In this document: positions 63,582 to 64,000 of the stretch, one piece after another
Numbering within the stretch: the first letter of the stretch is position 1
How the letters are laid out: every line of letters begins with the position of its first letter
Assembly (NCBI RefSeq): GCF_001713455.1
Contig: NZ_CP016464.1
Span: 1,970,001 to 2,034,000 of the forward strand
Origin: Bosea sp. RAC05
Lineage (GTDB): Bacteria > Pseudomonadota > Alphaproteobacteria > Rhizobiales > Beijerinckiaceae
DNA: 64,000 nt
Direction of reading: 5' to 3'
The notes under the pieces: model-generated
The model's input: the letters and a program-made list of their open reading frames with translations, nothing else
Told to the model about the DNA's origin: nothing
Database searches by the model: none
Translations under genes and position numbers: made by a program

Positions 63582-64000
63582 TCAGGCCGCGAAGCGCGCC
63601 AGCGAGAAGGGCGCGAGGTCGAAGCGCGAGCGGCCGCTGTCGGACAGATCGGCCAGGATCTCGCCGATGGCGCTGGCGAATTTGAAGCCATGCCCCGAGC
63701 AGCAGGAGGCGAAGACCGCCTGCGGCACGCCCGGCACGCTGTCGATGATGAAGTCCTCGTCCGGCGTCACGCTGTAGACGCAGCCCTTCAGCGTCAATGG
63801 CTCGCCCGCCGCATTCGGCAGGTAGCGGGCGAGGCAGGCGCGGATCAGCTCGACCTGCCGGGAGCTCGGCGTGCGGTCGTCCTCGCGCGGGTCCATCGGC
63901 TCGCGCCCGAAATGCGGCCCGCCCAGCTTGAAGCCGGGATGTTCGTAGAGCGGGAAGCCGTAGAAATGGCCTTCCTCGACCGTGAGGATGAACACCGGGA
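63582..64000 (-). CDS. Monomeric sarcosine oxidase / N-methyltryptophan oxidase-like flavoenzyme (5' end outside window)
   Basis: About 139 C-terminal residues of a flavin-dependent amine oxidase; the frame continues past the right edge. The cysteine in GCVYSVTPDEDFIIDSVPG matches the covalent 8-alpha-S-cysteinyl FAD site of MSOX/SolA, and SGHGFKFASAIGEILADL is the conserved flavin-binding end. Such enzymes oxidatively demethylate N-methyl amino acids. It lies just upstream of the EamA exporter in the same direction and may belong to its operon. Confidence 0.88.
   Translation of the reverse strand, partial: PVFILTVEEGHFYGFPLYEHPGFKLGGPHFGREPMDPREDDRTPSSRQVELIRACLARYLPNAAGEPLTLKGCVYSVTPDEDFIIDSVPGVPQAVFASCCSGHGFKFASAIGEILADLSDSGRSRFDLAPFSLARFAA

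Overview
This window looks like a chromosomal segment of a GC-rich alphaproteobacterium of the order Hyphomicrobiales (Rhizobiales). A Bosea-like organism is my best guess, from gene order and overall protein character only. The main clue is the run feuP-feuQ-ccmI-ccmE-ccmF-ccmH-degP-response regulator-histidine kinase-glnE, which matches the conserved rhizobial feuPQ-cycHJKL-degP-glnE neighbourhood. The window also opens inside the last, very large gene of a gene-transfer-agent (GTA) cluster. Both edges cut genes: the GTA protein at the left and a monomeric sarcosine oxidase/SolA-type flavoenzyme at the right. I saw no rRNA, tRNA, CRISPR array, insertion sequence or prophage.

Layout. 0-3.2 kb: GTA hub protein. 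3.2-5.7 kb: small periplasmic PepSY-like protein plus a two-component pair (FeuPQ type). 5.7-9.8 kb: cytochrome c maturation operon ccmIEFH. 10-16.5 kb: DegP-type protease, a second two-component pair and glnE. 16.5-24.9 kb: PAS histidine kinase, pepN, a CDF metal exporter, gloA and a PfkB sugar kinase. 25-32.2 kb: urease operon (ureD, an unknown acidic protein, fused ureAB, ureC, a small monooxygenase, a 39-residue lipoprotein candidate, a His-rich ureE, ureF, ureG and a HupE/UreJ permease). 32.3-36.1 kb: phosphonate transporter phnCDE divergent from phnM, with back-to-back Pho boxes between them. 36.2-44 kb: dusA, a thioesterase, an ArsR/SRPBCC pair, a Tat-exported lactonase-like protein, a TauE permease, small genes and cobS/cobT. 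44-50.6 kb: brnTA toxin-antitoxin, ddl, an orphan kinase, a nuclease, an operon with tandem secreted paralogues and a uracil-DNA glycosylase, and a mini-porin-like protein. 50.8-53.3 kb: two tandem TRAP solute-binding paralogues without permeases. 53.4-64 kb: a GNAT enzyme, a ureohydrolase, a methyltransferase-like protein, an MFS exporter, an amino-acid ABC transporter lacking its ATPase, map, a hydroxyisobutyrate-dehydrogenase-family enzyme, a Bcr-type exporter, an EamA exporter and the solA-like fragment.

Functional themes. Nitrogen acquisition recurs: urease, a ureohydrolase that could feed it urea, an amino-acid uptake system, and glnE, which controls glutamine synthetase. A 20-nt inverted-repeat element, AT(T/C)GCCCA-N5-TGGGCAG, occurs upstream of both the urease operon and the amino-acid transporter. 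Phosphorus acquisition is represented by phn genes with very regular 11-bp-spaced Pho repeats on both strands. The most unusual structures are (i) a 100-bp direct repeat in the urease operon that duplicates the 3' end of the monooxygenase gene and brackets the lipoprotein ORF, (ii) an acidic-tailed orphan protein between ureD and ureAB, and (iii) an arsR gene whose putative operator spans its own start codon and which is probably leaderless.
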